Shown in pieces: positions 15,340 to 29,339 of a DNA stretch of 64,000 nucleotides. Each line of letters starts with the position of its first letter. Positions within the stretch are counted from its first letter, which is position 1. Made by a program: the position numbers and the translations under genes. The notes beneath the pieces were generated by a model. That model made no database searches, had not been told where the DNA came from, and was given only the letters and a program-made list of their open reading frames with translations. The stretch is from Plectrocnemia conspersa (lineage: Eukaryota > Arthropoda > Insecta > Trichoptera > Polycentropodidae). The DNA is taken from NCBI GenBank assembly GCA_009617715.1, contig VTFK01000047.1, positions 248,001 through 312,000 on the forward strand, in the 5' to 3' direction.

Positions 15340-16020
15340 TGAAAACAAGTGACATCGAACATTCGAGCCGGCTTTACAATTAAGTGCAGGGTTTCTAAAT
15401 TTACCTAAATTAATATATATACGTAAAGCATATGAAACGCGTTTCCGGAAATACATTAATCACCGACTCGTTCACAATAACATTGGGAAGCCGCACTTCC
15501 GCGTAAAATGCAAATATCCCGTACTATTTACACGCATATATATCCCGATCGGGATTCGATCACGTTCCAGTCGGTCACATTGCTGAGTCCTTTGGACTTT
15601 CATATGTTCGCGTGTACATTTGCGATAAACAGATTATCATCATCGAATGTTTGATATGTCATTTGCATACAATACGCTACGCCACCCCGCGAGAGCTTTT
15701 GTCCGCATTAGGAATTGCACGCGAAAGCTTTCTGTTTGCTTTGCGAATACGCTTTTTCCCGGTTTTCTGTGACTAGCGTTCGTGTAGTTAAATATTAGCA
15801 CGGCGACAAGACGCGAAGGATAACGATCGGACATACATACAATGCGCCGTTGGATTGTATTTCGCCATATCGGGCTTTTGATGTCATGGTGTTTGCGCTT
15901 CATGTAAAATTCAAGCTTAAGTTCTCGGGAAAATAAAATCGTTATTTATTCTTGCGAGGAAATTGCTGCGATCCATATGTGATTGTAAATAAATTATATA
16001 AATCCATGCATCGTTGGATA
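15340..16020. promoter_or_regulatory. Long higher-complexity island with a GATC palindrome
   Basis: ATCCCGATCGGGAT (15542-15555) is a perfect 14-bp palindrome. The block also holds homeodomain-type words and several CG-containing words. The 87-residue minus-strand open frame across 15640-15903 has no domain and is probably incidental. Confidence 0.3.
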
Positions 16021-17179
16021 GTATCCAGCATAACATACTATATTAATATATTCTCGTATACATACATTCGCATATAAGACAATAATTGTGAACTGTATTA
16101 ATTTCTCAATTAATTCATAAGAATAAATAGAATCTTACTCTTTAGCACATTATGACCTTATATATAAAAAAATGATCTAAGGCATTTTACATTATTATCT
16201 TAGTATTCTGGGCTATTCTCAAATCTAAAATAGCTGACATTTTAACCAAATTTTTTCCATTTACAGGATATAAGCCCATGTCTTTTGAGTGTTATTTAGC
16301 AGCGTTTTAATACATCGTGCTGTTGTGTATTAAGTACCGCTAAGTATGTCAAGAATTACTAATCTTACAAAATATATATCTTTATTACACTTATTTTATG
16401 ATTTAAAAATTAAATTTTTTTTTTTTATTTAAAATATATTTTAATTTAATAATAATAAGATTTTCTTTAATAATAAGATACATACATACATAACTTAAAA
16501 GTTTTGATTGTGTCTGTTTCAAAAAAATACATTATTGTTTTTTCATGCTTAATAAAACGCTTGCACAGAAGCTCTCATTTCAAGCATAAAACCAGACGAT
16601 TCAATTCGAGTTATTTTCCTGACATGTTCGGATAGAAGTCGTTGATATGTCACCAAGCAAATTAAATTCGTACATCCTATGCTCATTCAATAGCGTATGG
16701 TATAAAATATGTTGTATACACTGTCTGCATAATAAATACATGTTGAAAAAAATCATATATATTGCGAAAAATACTGGTTATTTATACAAAATATCAAACA
16801 TTGTTTTTGTATTTTATGTGCAATATATCACTTAACGTTTTCGTTACACATAAAGCAATAGCCAATAAGCTAATTTCGTAAAAACAGTTTACCGGTAAAT
16901 CGGCAAACGCAACTGGCGTTGATTGCGTGAAATTTTAATCAAAAATAAAATTACAAAATTCATATAATAATGTCATTTCAAATATTTTTTGCGTTGTACA
17001 ATGTTTTTTCTTCATTGGTGTATTTAATAACGGTTCTTAAAGTATATTAGTAGATTTAAAATAAAAAGTTACCAAATTAATATGATTGTATGTATATGTA
17101 AGTATACATGCAGAATTGGATAGAATGGCAGTAGTGTAATTATTTTACTTGATGCATGGTTTTCTAGTGCTACCTCGTA
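16021..17179. other. AT-rich stretch with one small island at 16540-16960
   Basis: TTTACCGGTAAA (16888-16899) is a 12-bp palindrome resembling a Grainyhead/CP2 site, in a locally balanced stretch. Nothing else recognised. Confidence 0.4.
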
Positions 17180-17510
17180 ATATATTGCTATGAATGACAC
17201 ATTCGACAGTAACATTCGTTACATATTATATTATATACGGTCATGTCTGGACTTTTTCGCCGGTCCTAACAACTATCCCCGACCAGCACAAATGCGCCGG
17301 TTACATTCAATTTTCAATCCACATCTGGAAATGGAAAGGGGTGTGGGGGTGAACCCGAGTATGCCTTCATAAGTCAGTCTCGCCCCTGCAAGCATATCCT
17401 GGCAATCTCCGTTTGAATCCTATTAGGGTAACGTCGTTTCCATAGCCAAATTACGATCTGTGAGGCAGAACATTTCGAATGCCATTGCACTCTCTCTCTC
17501 TATCTGGATC
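17180..17510. other. Higher-complexity island, unassigned
   Basis: Balanced composition, ending in a short (CT)n run near 17490. A 60-residue plus-strand frame lacks any recognisable domain. It could be regulatory or old transposon sequence. Confidence 0.3.
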
Positions 17511-17934
17511 TATTATAAAATGAATTTTATTATTCTGTGCTTTTGCATAGCTTATTATGTATATCATTATACATCAATATTTAATGTAATATCTGTAACA
17601 CCTTCATACTTTATAAATAACATGAAGAGAAGATAAATTTTGCATAACAGAAAAAAGGATCATTTCAGCAGTAGATAATGCAGTGATACTTTGAAAAAAA
17701 CCTACACTATTTTAAAGTAAAACAGCTAGTGTCTTGACAATTATGAACTACTTGTGGTTTTTACGATTATATATATATAGGTGTTTGCATATTTATTTGA
17801 TAGTAATATCCCTTACACAGTTATTATGTCCCTTATGAAACTAGTTCGCACCATTATTATATCTGGAACTATAATTTTGAGATCCCAAATAATTAAATAC
17901 TTCATCTTGATTAAAAAAATTTAAAACATATTTT
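17511..17934. other. AT-rich stretch, nothing recognised
   Basis: No gene or motif seen. Confidence 0.6.
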
Positions 17935-18267
17935 GTGTACTTTTATAAAAATATATTTGATTATTATTCGTTGTTGTATACCAGCGTCTTTCTTCTAGGA
18001 TCGTTGAGATATGATTCATACAGAAAGTTATATGTCGCTGTGCATTTCTTCCAACTATTAAAAAGTGCTACCAACAATCAAAATGTTCTTGATAAATTGC
18101 AGTTTTGGGTTCTGGAACGTTTTCAAGAATCACGATCCTGTCTTCTTCTGATGCCCGTTAGAGCAAGGAAGTATGCACTAGTTGACTCGCTTCGGCTTCT
18201 TAATACGCTGATATTGCACATTAATATATTTAATGTCAGCTACGAGGAGCTGGTCCGATTCGTATAA
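17935..18267 (+). pseudogene. 3' end of a non-LTR retrotransposon ORF2 (C-terminal region)
   Basis: A 110-codon open frame. The order SLRYDSYRKLYVAVHFFQLL, a leucine-rich segment with LDKLQF, then MPVRARK, LLNTL and a terminal INIFNVSYEELV, follows the region after the reverse-transcriptase domain in Jockey/CR1-like elements, which commonly has a short helix set, VPxRxTR-type motif and a final DIF/DLF segment. No polymerase motifs remain upstream, so it is 5'-truncated, the usual fate of such insertions. The frame has no in-frame stop, suggesting a fairly recent insertion, or luck. GAGGAGCTGGTC near its end is shared with the intron 4 remnant at about 8370. Confidence 0.6.
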
Positions 18268-18389
18268 TTTAATTGTAATATTTCATAGTTTTTTTTGTTG
18301 TCATAAGAAACAACTGCACTTAATTATATAAAAACAAGAATTTCTTGAACTAACTTCAATATTTTCAATATCTCTTAATAAAATAGAAA

Positions 18390-18572
18390 GGGTTGAGAAT
18401 AAGAAAATCAAATTCACATAATACTATTATTTAGTTTCTAAACCTAATGAATGTAACTATCTTTGACATTTCATTGCAACATATATAACAATTTATAATT
18501 AAAAAGTAATTCATACCTTTCCTAGAATCTGTCCAAACCGACCCTAGAGTGGCGTAACTAATATATTAAGAA
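18390..18572. mobile_element. Possible hAT-type DNA transposon fragment
   Basis: TTAAGAACCCCTG (about 18557-18569) on the other strand is CAGGGGTTCTTAA, the look of a hAT terminal repeat. A GGTTGAGAATAAG word near 18393 could be the decayed opposite end. The piece also contains the exact family A tail word on the minus strand. No transposase and no verified 8-bp duplication. Confidence 0.35.
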
Positions 18573-18639
18573 CCCCTGCTCTATGACATCTGACGAAACC
18601 ACAACTAATGTGCTAGCTTACTGAGCAAAAACTGTCAAC

Positions 18640-18720
18640 TAACTATTTTCGCTTGACCACCATATATTAATAAAACTGTGATTTAATATATTCTGCTTGA
18701 CTTCTAATATAATCTTACTT
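18640..18720 (+). repeat. Dispersed repeat family D, copy 1
   Basis: GACCACCATATATTA followed by TAAAAC, then CTTCT and ATAATC words, in the same order as 54975-55050. Unclassified. Confidence 0.5.
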
Positions 18721-19129
18721 TCACAAGCCTGAAATTAAATTGCCACGTTATATATGTATATACGAATATCTAAGGGTAGATATATCATTATACCATTTAG
18801 TAAGATACTATATTAGCTCATTGTTTACTTATTTGCTATTATTAAATAAAACATTAGCATTTCTGGCCAAATAAATTTATACTTCAGTCTAATCATTTTT
18901 CAAACCTTATAAAATAAATTGAAATTAGATATGCCTAAAAATGTTATATTTATAAACAATAATGTACTTAAATTGTACAAATAATAAATTTTAGTTAAAA
19001 ATACAAAATGTATAAATTAACATAATAATATGCTTTAAATCACCATCACTCTAAGTACATATTGCATATTTAATTTCTTATATGATTATATATTCCATGC
19101 ATATTATAATTATATTCTCATAAGTCCGT
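18721..19129. other. AT-rich stretch, nothing recognised
   Basis: No gene, repeat or motif cluster seen. Confidence 0.6.
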
Positions 19130-20390
19130 CAACGTGTAAACTTTATAGTTTCAGCCAACTGAATACAATATCATTTCGTCCAACTCTGATTCAATTCAAA
19201 CGTAACTTTAACGATCGATAATTCATGAGCTTGCCTGTTACAAATTCAATAGCATATGCATGCACAGAGAAAGGTTCAGCATATGCGCGAAATGTATAAT
19301 CTTATCATATATAAAGCTTGGATATGTTGCCGCTTCTTGACAACCAGTGCTTATTGCTACTTTTTATTACGTATATTGTAGCAAAAAATAGTATTCTCTT
19401 ACATTTTATTGTATTTGGTTATCTAGCTATATATGATTCGGGATAAATTTGGGTGTTCTTTGGCTTATTTATTGTTTCATATTTATTGCCAATGCGTAAA
19501 TAAATGTTGAAGAGAGAATTACAATTATAAAACTATCACACAGTAATTAAATTACATTATAGATAAATAGAGGATAGACATACAGCACATTATTTATACA
19601 TGTAAATGTAATACACATTTTTTTATAGAAATATTTTACTCAGTTAATTATCTATTATGTTTTCGATTTTATCAAATCTGCTTATATTATGTATGAGTGC
19701 AATTTAACATTTTTTTATTTAATTATTAACATACAATACATGTAAAGTTCATCTAGATATAATACAATTTACTACATTTGACTTGCTAGTATGTATATTT
19801 TCGGTCTATTGAATGCATGTGTAAACGAATTTTTCGTGAATTTATACAGTCGATTTAGCTTCGAGCATCCCATTGTCTTCGCGTTATTCCTCATCATTGA
19901 GCACGAGTGCAATATGTCTCTTTTTACAAGAAAACTTTGCAAGTATGTGATAGGACAAATAGGAACGTCGCCATATTCAAAGCAGAACAAATACACAGAT
20001 GAATGGAAGAAGTAATGCATTGATGTGGAATTTCGATCAATATATTGAGTAGTAGTGTATGCGTGTAGGAAGGATTAGTTTATGCAAACGTTTTAGGAAG
20101 AGTGTGTTCTATACACATACGTATACAGAAAAGGTCGGAACATGGAAAAGGTGGAACGTGCATCAAAATATATACGAATGCTTTTTCGTGCCATTTGAAA
20201 TGTTTTATTGAAAGTCTAGACGGTATATCCTCATAAAGAAGTATCTATGTACGATAGGAAGGGATGGAAACATCAACTCGGAAGTCAATATTCATTGCTC
20301 ATTAATCTCGATGGCGGGTGAGGTTATTACTTTGAAAGCCGCGAGGAAAGCGGTTTTTACGACAGTCTTCAATCATTCTTAATGATAAGT
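19130..20390. promoter_or_regulatory. Two higher-complexity islands (19130-19330, 19780-20390)
   Basis: The second island is long and balanced, with overlapping 74- and 82-residue frames on opposite strands over 19772-20020. Neither has a domain, and mirrored frames of this kind usually signal non-coding sequence. Between the islands the sequence is AT-rich. Near 19411 TTTGGTTATCTAGCT resembles miR-9 but lacks a pairing arm. Confidence 0.3.
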
Positions 20391-21350
20391 ACAATTCAGA
20401 TACGTTTTTATGTTTGAGAAATTAAAATAATGGAACGATACTTCTCTACATAAAATATCTGATTAAGACTAATAAAATAATGTAATAAAGTCTATTCCAC
20501 TTTCTCTAAAAATAGCATCAAATTTATTATAGAAACTAATAGCGGTTCTTAAAGTTTTTTAATTAACTATGTATAAATATAGACTCTTGAACTAATTCAT
20601 TAAAAAATATTAAATTTATGATCACGTGACGCAATTTATATGATACATAAGTTTTCTTAGAAAACTTTTAGCTGTAGTGATTATTTATTGCCTTCTAAGA
20701 AAGATTTATTTATAGGATATATAATAAAGTAATATATAAAGGATTTTTTTTAAATTGTACATTTCTTGTAAATAATTTTAATTATATTATTATCTATTTT
20801 TATAATAATTACTAATTAATTTAATTGGTGTATCTACGACTACTAGTCTCATACTACAAACTAGAATTTAACTGAAAGCCTTGTGTTTAGTTACGAGAAC
20901 TTTTATTCTCTACATTAATGTAAGCCCTGCTTATATATTTAAATAAAAATATATTTATAAACACCTAAATATATGTATTGTCATATCATAATAATATTTT
21001 ATATATACAATATTTGCAGCAATGAAAAAACTGTTAACCATATAAATTAAATATCATAATGTTAGTTGATCTACATATGCAGTTATTAGGATTAGATTAT
21101 ATTTTTAAATATTCGAATAGATTTGTATTTTTAGTTTTTTTTTAATTCTATAAATCAAACCCCTTTTCAATTAGTTTCTAAAATTCTAAGAATTTGATTT
21201 TCGTACGTACAGTGTTTTATATAATTTTAGTATAAATTGGAATATCTATTAATTTTTAATTACATTTATAAATAACTCGAGTTTTATTTAAAAAAAAAGT
21301 ATAATATATAAATAGTAACTATTTAATAATATATTACTAAATATTATAAA
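20391..21350. other. AT-rich stretch, nothing recognised
   Basis: Very AT-rich filler leading to the hairpin at 21351. Confidence 0.6.
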
Positions 21351-21398
21351 TATACATACATACATTACAAATAAAAATTTGTAATGTATGTATGTATA
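21351..21398. repeat. Perfect 22-bp inverted repeat with AAAA loop
   Basis: Positions 21351-21372 pair without mismatch with 21377-21398 around AAAA. The arms contain CATACATACATTACAAAT and its complement. At the DNA level it would extrude as a cruciform; as RNA it is a 22-bp hairpin. Perfection suggests it is young or selected. It may be the core of a small foldback element. Confidence 0.8.
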
Positions 21399-21859
21399 CA
21401 TTCAATTTTAGCAATCATTTTAATATCATCATTTAATAAATAATGCTGTAATTATAATTAAATAAATGATTAAATAGGTCGGCTTTTCGGTTATTTTTAA
21501 AATGAATATGTTAGTATTACATCAAATCTTTTAGTGCACGCCCTAAATACTGAATGCCAGTTACTTTCAAAAAGGTATTACGTATTTTATAATTTTTTTA
21601 GGCATGTTATTTATAAACCCTTAAAAATCGTTCTTCGACAATAGTTTGTCGCTCGTAATTTATTAAATTTACCGGTACATAATTAAAGTACAAATTTTTC
21701 TGGAAATATTCCTATGGAATGTATAAAATAATCAGCTGTGGTAGAAACGTAAAATGTTAAGTTTAATTATGTTTATTTTATAATAATTTAATTATCACTG
21801 CTTAACATAGCTATGCGCTATTACGTTATTATTATATTTTTGTACAAGTAAATACAATT
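21399..21859. other. AT-rich stretch, nothing recognised
   Basis: No gene, repeat or motif cluster seen. Confidence 0.6.
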
Positions 21860-22400
21860 TTTTTTTTAATTTAATTGTACAAGTTTCGCTGGCAATTTTC
21901 GCGCATTTGCATCGAAACGCGCGCTTAATCGCACCTCGTTTAATATTAAACGCCTTGTTTAACTTTGTCAAAGTGCCATTTTTTCACAGCTCAGCTCATA
22001 ACAACCGGTTGTAAATTAATTAACTTAACCTGAATCACAAGCGTTATGAATAACTGCCTAGCAATAACTGCCGAACGGGGAGGCGTGAAAGAATTCGCAG
22101 TGCCCGCGAACAATTTGCCATTATGAAATTGCCGGGGCACATTCGAGTGGTTCAAACAAACACACACACACGCAAGTTATAAAATCGAATTGTTAGTTAC
22201 CTGACCGAGATTTTAACCGTCGGTTTCAGAAGCGGTCTATTTATTATGCGCTCGTTGGGCGCGATTATGATATAAAACCACAATTTGGTCGAGGTTCTAG
22301 GTGGCCGTAAATTGCCACGGACTTATCCCATTAGACACTTTAGCTAATAAGCGTTGCAGTTTGAGTATTATTACTTTTTTGCAATGCGAACGTGTAATTT
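21860..22400. promoter_or_regulatory. Strong candidate regulatory island with a Grainyhead-type palindrome
   Basis: ACAACCGGTTGT (22001-22012) contains AACCGGTT, the core Grainyhead site, as a 12-bp palindrome. Nearby are CGCATTTGCATCG, TTAATATTAA, GTAAATTAATTAAC and a (CA)n run near 22161. The composition contrasts sharply with both flanks and there is no open frame. Among the islands this one looks most like a conserved enhancer. Confidence 0.4.
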
Positions 22401-22914
22401 AATATTTATTATTCAATCATATGTTGCGATATGTTTTCATACAAGAAAATCTCATTGAAGCGTCAAGCCATGATTAAGCAGTAATGTTTTGTTCGTGACC
22501 AGAAGACGATTTTGCATTTAAGAAATACCAATATTTTTATTTAATTCACATACTAGTAATGGATTAAAACACAGTTATCTAAAATGCTAATGTTCGTTTT
22601 AGTCAAACCTAGTTTAAAACATATCTTTTTTTAATTATTAATAATAAATATGTTTTAAATTTGCGTTACAATAATATCTCTTAATATTTTCCAGTCGCGT
22701 GCGTATTTTTTCCAAGCTTGCTTTTTATCTATATATCAGTGGTTTTTGTCAAAATATTTTTTTATAAAGCCTTTTTGATGTAAAGCTCCAAGATAATAAA
22801 GACATTTGACGGTTTTAAAGGTAAATCTCTGAGACTCTTATTCTTCTGACACTCCAATTATTATTTTTAAAGGCATTTTTAAAATAATATATATTTAATA
22901 TTAATTTAGCTTTA
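22401..22914. other. AT-rich stretch, nothing recognised
   Basis: Nothing supported. Confidence 0.6.
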
Positions 22915-23046
22915 TGAATTATTGTAAAACGGTAAACGAACGTTCAGCTAAATTGGTATATTCGATTCGCATATGCATTGTGCATACGAACGTTTAATTG
23001 ACGGTACGTTGATGGATTTGTTCCACCCTCTCCAGAGTTTTAACAT
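22915..23046. promoter_or_regulatory. Small island with a bulged inverted repeat
   Basis: TTCGCATATGCA (near 22966) faces TGCATACGAA across a 3-nt loop, pairing with a two-base bulge. CGAACGTT occurs on the left and again on the right. The unit sits directly before a (GA)12 tract. Confidence 0.35.
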
Positions 23047-23070
23047 GAGAGAGAGAGAGAGAGAGAGAGA
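23047..23070 (+). repeat. (GA)12 microsatellite
   Basis: Twelve uninterrupted GA units. GA runs bind GAGA-type factors in insects, so a regulatory role next to the island is possible. Confidence 0.9.
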
Positions 23071-23659
23071 TATAGAAACTCACAAACATATAGTTAACTG
23101 GTTAATATGTAAATTTAGCTTAGTTACTAAGAAATATATAAATTTATAGACATTTTAATTAAATCGAAATGCGGCAAACGCACGTGTCTGACAATAACCG
23201 AGAAACCGTTGTGTTCTATAACTAACAACTGCTGTATTTTTTCAATACTACAACTCAGTGGCTAATATTAGTTGCCCAACATAGTGTCTAAGCTAGTGAC
23301 TATACATTCTGGATTGCGCGGGACAGTCCTTGAGTTAGCATGCTGTGTTGCATTATTAATTATTTAGGAAAAGTCCAGAATAATTATCATTACTTCCAAG
23401 CAAAAGCATGGTACATTTAAAGAAAATAACATACAATAAAGTTAAAATATTTAATATTCATAATTAGGTTTTATAAACATGTTTTTGTATACCTAAGTTA
23501 AGTAATATACGCAGAGCTGTGTCTTAAAACTTTAATCTCACTAGTGTTGTACTAATAGGCATTTTTTTTTGCTTGTTTATGTAACAACTCATTTTTAAGA
23601 AAAAAATTAAAATGATAAGTTTTTAGCTAGTGGCCAATGTATATAACTTTTTAGTGCTT
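23071..23659. other. AT-rich stretch, nothing recognised
   Basis: Nothing supported. Confidence 0.55.
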
Positions 23660-23860
23660 TACTAAATAAATTGTTATGCCTGCACTACACTCTCTGGAAG
23701 CTTTCCGAACCGAAGATACAACTGAAGTCGGCCGAGACCTACGACTTCGAGTAAGCGACCAAACTGCCGCAAATTCCATATGCTCTCCAGACGGCGGCTT
23801 CTGTCACGTACAGCTGGCATATTTGCGCGCAATCAAAAAATGTTCCAAATAATCACAATT
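23660..23860. other. GC-rich island, possibly transposon-derived
   Basis: Carries GAAGTCGG and CTACGACTTCGAG words that echo the CGACTTCGG repeats in the larger island at 24322-24720. The two blocks may be parts of one inserted element separated by AT-rich sequence. Confidence 0.3.
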
Positions 23861-24321
23861 TTTAAATTGTCATTTTATTAAAATTACGCTACTGATAATT
23901 ATAAAAGTTTGTGTGGGCACTCACCAATACAATATCAGTGAAAACTTCTCGGTCGTAAATATTCAATTTACGCAAAATCTTTGTCGGCTTTTGCAAAATG
24001 CCATAAGGAATAAAAATGATACTTCAGAATACGAATTTGTCGCCATCGATTCTAAATAAGAATTCGTAATTGTGTGACATTTATATAAGCCGATCTAGGA
24101 AAATACAAAAGGATATTCGAAACGATTTTTTTAACAAAATCATGTACCACTAATTTTTTTTTTTTATTATTAAATTTATATGAAAAAAAATATATATAAC
24201 AATTTATGTTAGAAGAATGTACTATCAAAAATATAATTAATCTCTTTTGGTGCCCTAAAATATTCAAAGATGTCAGTAGAAGTCTGTTGAAGTCCCCAAT
24301 AAGCATGTGGTAATATAACTT

Positions 24322-24720
24322 GACCACGTGACCACGATGCAGCGCTCGACATGCGTGTTAACCATAAGACGTCTACGCCCATACTGAAATTAAAGCGAAT
24401 TACTCGTTCTATCTCAGTTTGCGAAACGCCATATCATTATCTCTCTCACTCTCGTCAGAGCGAAAGGGGAAATATCTCACCGCTCGCGCTCGAAAGAGCA
24501 GCTTCGACTTCGGTACCTTTGACTTCGGTCCTTTTGCTGACAATGTTCGGAAGCGCTCGAAGCTGGCCAAGTCGACTGAATTACCTCCACTTTACCTCCT
24601 GTTCTCAGTAACCTCGGACAACTTTCGAGAGATTTTAGAGCGGGCAGAACCGAACTCGACCGAAGTTACCCACTATATTATCCGTCCTTGGCCAACCGAC
24701 AGGCATAAAATTTTATCAAA
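24322..24720. other. GC-rich island with overlapping open frames, probable inserted element
   Basis: Two overlapping plus-strand frames of 86 and 101 codons run through here. Neither has a recognisable domain. A 15-bp imperfect tandem unit (TTCGACTTCGGTACC, TTTGACTTCGGTCCT) begins near 24506. GACCACGTGACCACG at 24322-24336 holds a CACGTG E-box. The sharp edges against AT-rich flanks suggest a transposon fragment or a recently arrived sequence; a coding gene is not supported. Confidence 0.35.
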
Positions 24721-25439
24721 ATAAAGTAGCAACCTTTTTCTAATTAAATTTTTGCTTGTATTACTAATGTTTTTCGACTAAATATTCAAATTTGCTTCAT
24801 AATTTATTTAGTCAGACTAAAGACCTCACTAGAATATTAGACAATATATAATACAATTAGCACGATAGATCAGTAGTGTAAGTTGACGACTAAAACCTAG
24901 TCAAATCTTACATATATCACAATATTTTTTTAATTTGTGTCTGAAAGATAGGAATTAGTGAATATTAAAATTCTAATTTTGCTTGAATATCAACGAATAA
25001 TATCGCGATGTTTACTTAAAATTGAGTTTAGTCATGCATATATTGTATTAAAATTATCTAATAAAGGTCTAAATGTAATGTATAAAGGGTATATGCTCAC
25101 ATGTGTGTATAAAAAAAAATATACAAAATAACACTTTCTGAGAGGAAAAAACCTAAAACTTTTCTTTTCCGCTTTTTTGTCTGAGATTGGATTTTCAACT
25201 TTTGCCAGTTAGCTTCCATATCTTGAAATTCAGACATCGCCCCTGGTCTATAACCGAAATAATAAAAATACTTGAAGTAGGTAAGTAGTTCGCAAGATAT
25301 TTTAAATTCCGAATGTATCTCTAATGCTTATGATTTTTATGACTAATAATCTAAATCGCAAAAACCATGCAAACATTTGTTAAATTGTGTTATAAATAAA
25401 ACAAATTTGCGTCCCAGGGTAAAGCTTTAAAAACCTGGT
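24721..25439. other. AT-rich stretch containing a family E fragment
   Basis: Only the repeat at 24860-24905 was recognised. Confidence 0.5.
24860..24905 (-). repeat. Dispersed repeat family E, terminal fragment
   Basis: CGATAGATCAGT and AAGTTGACGACTAAA match the corresponding end of the copies at 13605-13680 (opposite strand) and 14555-14790 (same strand). Confidence 0.5.
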
Positions 25440-25800
25440 TACCTTAATCTAGGCGTACACTGAGACAATTGCGAACATAAATTGAGTTGAAAATCCTAGT
25501 GCACCGAAATGCATTGGCACATGGCTGTTGCTAGCTTATGTCGAGATAATAATTCGGTTGCCGGCGGGTTGCAACATCATCGATAGTCGCAATTCGATCC
25601 ATGCAAATTCAATAGACAATGCAAAAGCCTGCGACTGGGTGGATAAGTCTTGGATGGATACGAGCTGGATACGTGCGGGCATGATAAAATTTCAAATATA
25701 TTCCCCGGACGTCCTTTGATGGGTCAGAGGCTTTGTGCCCGGGCGGAAAACCCTGGAATACTGAGGAGCTCAATATTGATTCGTAAACTTGCAAAGATTA
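25440..25800. promoter_or_regulatory. Island with octamer and Sox-type sites, candidate enhancer
   Basis: A perfect octamer ATGCAAAT (25601-25608) is followed six bases later by GACAATG (25615-25621), a Sox-type site. ATCATCGAT also lies nearby. Frames of about 60-80 codons on both strands are unsupported by any domain. POU and Sox proteins co-occupy sites in animal neural enhancers, so a neural role is a guess only. Confidence 0.35.
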
Positions 25801-26984
25801 CATATGCAGACTATCATAAACCTTTTCTAAGACGCTTAATAATAAATAATAGTAAATATAATACATCATTTAAATTTATGAGAGAATAATAAATATATAC
25901 ACGAAACATTATGATAATATTATTATCCTTTAAGCATCACCTTTTAAAGTGGCTTTCAATTTAATCATATCTCATATGTTATTGACTATTGTATGTAAAT
26001 AAGTGTATTATTAAACATCTGATTTAGCATTCAGGAATATAACAAAATAAAGATTATTATTTTTAATTAATATTTATTCCTTGAAAATAAAATAAATATG
26101 TATATTTATTTCTATTAATTGTTATAACGCCATTGTTTACGTATACGTTTGGTTAACATTTCACTACAAAATAATGTCAATGTTGGCAAGGCTTAGTCTC
26201 TATAAACTTGCATAAAACTTAGTTAAATACGTCAATTTAGATTTTGCTTTAATGCGTTTGGTTTATATTAAAAGTGAGCCATTAATCAAAAACAACAACG
26301 TCTGCAGTTGTTTGCTAGAACATAAAACAATACATATTAAATCAACGTAATTTTTAATTATTTCGTAAATAAGCATAGGATTTAGGCGACAATCTATTTT
26401 TTTATTTCTGATGTTTTTTTTAAGGATAAGAGATCAGACCAAATATCAGCGGATAATAAAATCATGCGTTATTCTAATTTTTGTAGCAGTACAAAATTCT
26501 ATAATTTATTTTTTCAAAAGATTTTTTCTGTTCGACGTTTTATAAAAAAAAAAGAATGTTTTCCATTTTGAGAATAATTAAAATTATTATTAATATTTAT
26601 TATTTATAATATAATTAAATCCAATCTTTTAGATATAATTTCAATAAAGTTCATAATAAAAAACAAACATTCTTATGTGAATTTGACCTATTGCGTTTCA
26701 ATTGGTAAAAGCATAATAATTAACATAATAAAAAATTATTTAATTATAACCATTTCAAAGTATCAATTTTCTTTTAAACAAACAAACAATCTAAAATTAA
26801 AATCACTACGTCACGTAAATCAATAATGTCTTTAAGTACCTTTATTATTCTTAATGATAGATCAGCGTTAAAACTGATCGTGTCGAAATACCCCAATGAC
26901 CCAAAATCAAATTTAATTAAACAAAAACCAACATTGTATACTATATATTTTAATATCGTTACAGCGATTGCGAGATATCCGGGA
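25801..26984. other. AT-rich stretch, nothing recognised
   Basis: Nothing supported. Confidence 0.6.
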
Positions 26985-27425
26985 AAACGTTATATAGCGA
27001 GACTTAATTATTTTCTCGGCCTAGGGAAGAAGGGCCATTAGAGCTCGCAAACAATGGTCAATTAAGGAAAAATATTTTTTTCCCTAACAAAATACTTTGC
27101 GCCGACGTAACGCCATGGTAATTTTCCGGTCTTTTCAACTTTTCAGGTTGGTACGTGACTAAAACTATAGGCGTTGTGGGTCATCGGGATTAGGCATAGG
27201 GCATCGTACAATGCGGCCGGAAGAAAATTGAGTTACGTCAAAGGGCCATTGTACATGGATTATGTAAGGAAATCAAACGATCAGCACAAACTTTGCGTGC
27301 AGCAAAATGGCTGGAAAATTTATTAGCTGGCTCGTGAAGTATTAATAACTGTAAAAGATAGTAGTGTTTCGCACTTTGTTGCGCTGCCGGGTACGCCCTT
27401 TGATCTTTTATGGAGTAAGTATTAA
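26985..27425. other. Higher-complexity island, unassigned
   Basis: Two copies of AAGGGCCATT occur, at 27032-27041 and 27241-27250. No coding frame. Could be regulatory or a decayed insertion. Confidence 0.3.

Positions 27426-29339
<1,914 letters not shown>

Noticed and set aside
15640..15903. 87-residue minus-strand protein
   Set aside because: Open frame in a balanced island with no domain and no flanking gene signals.
19405..19435. miR-9-like word TTTGGTTATCTAGCT
   Set aside because: The seed begins ATTTGG instead of CTTTGG and neither flank contains a complementary arm, so no precursor hairpin can form.
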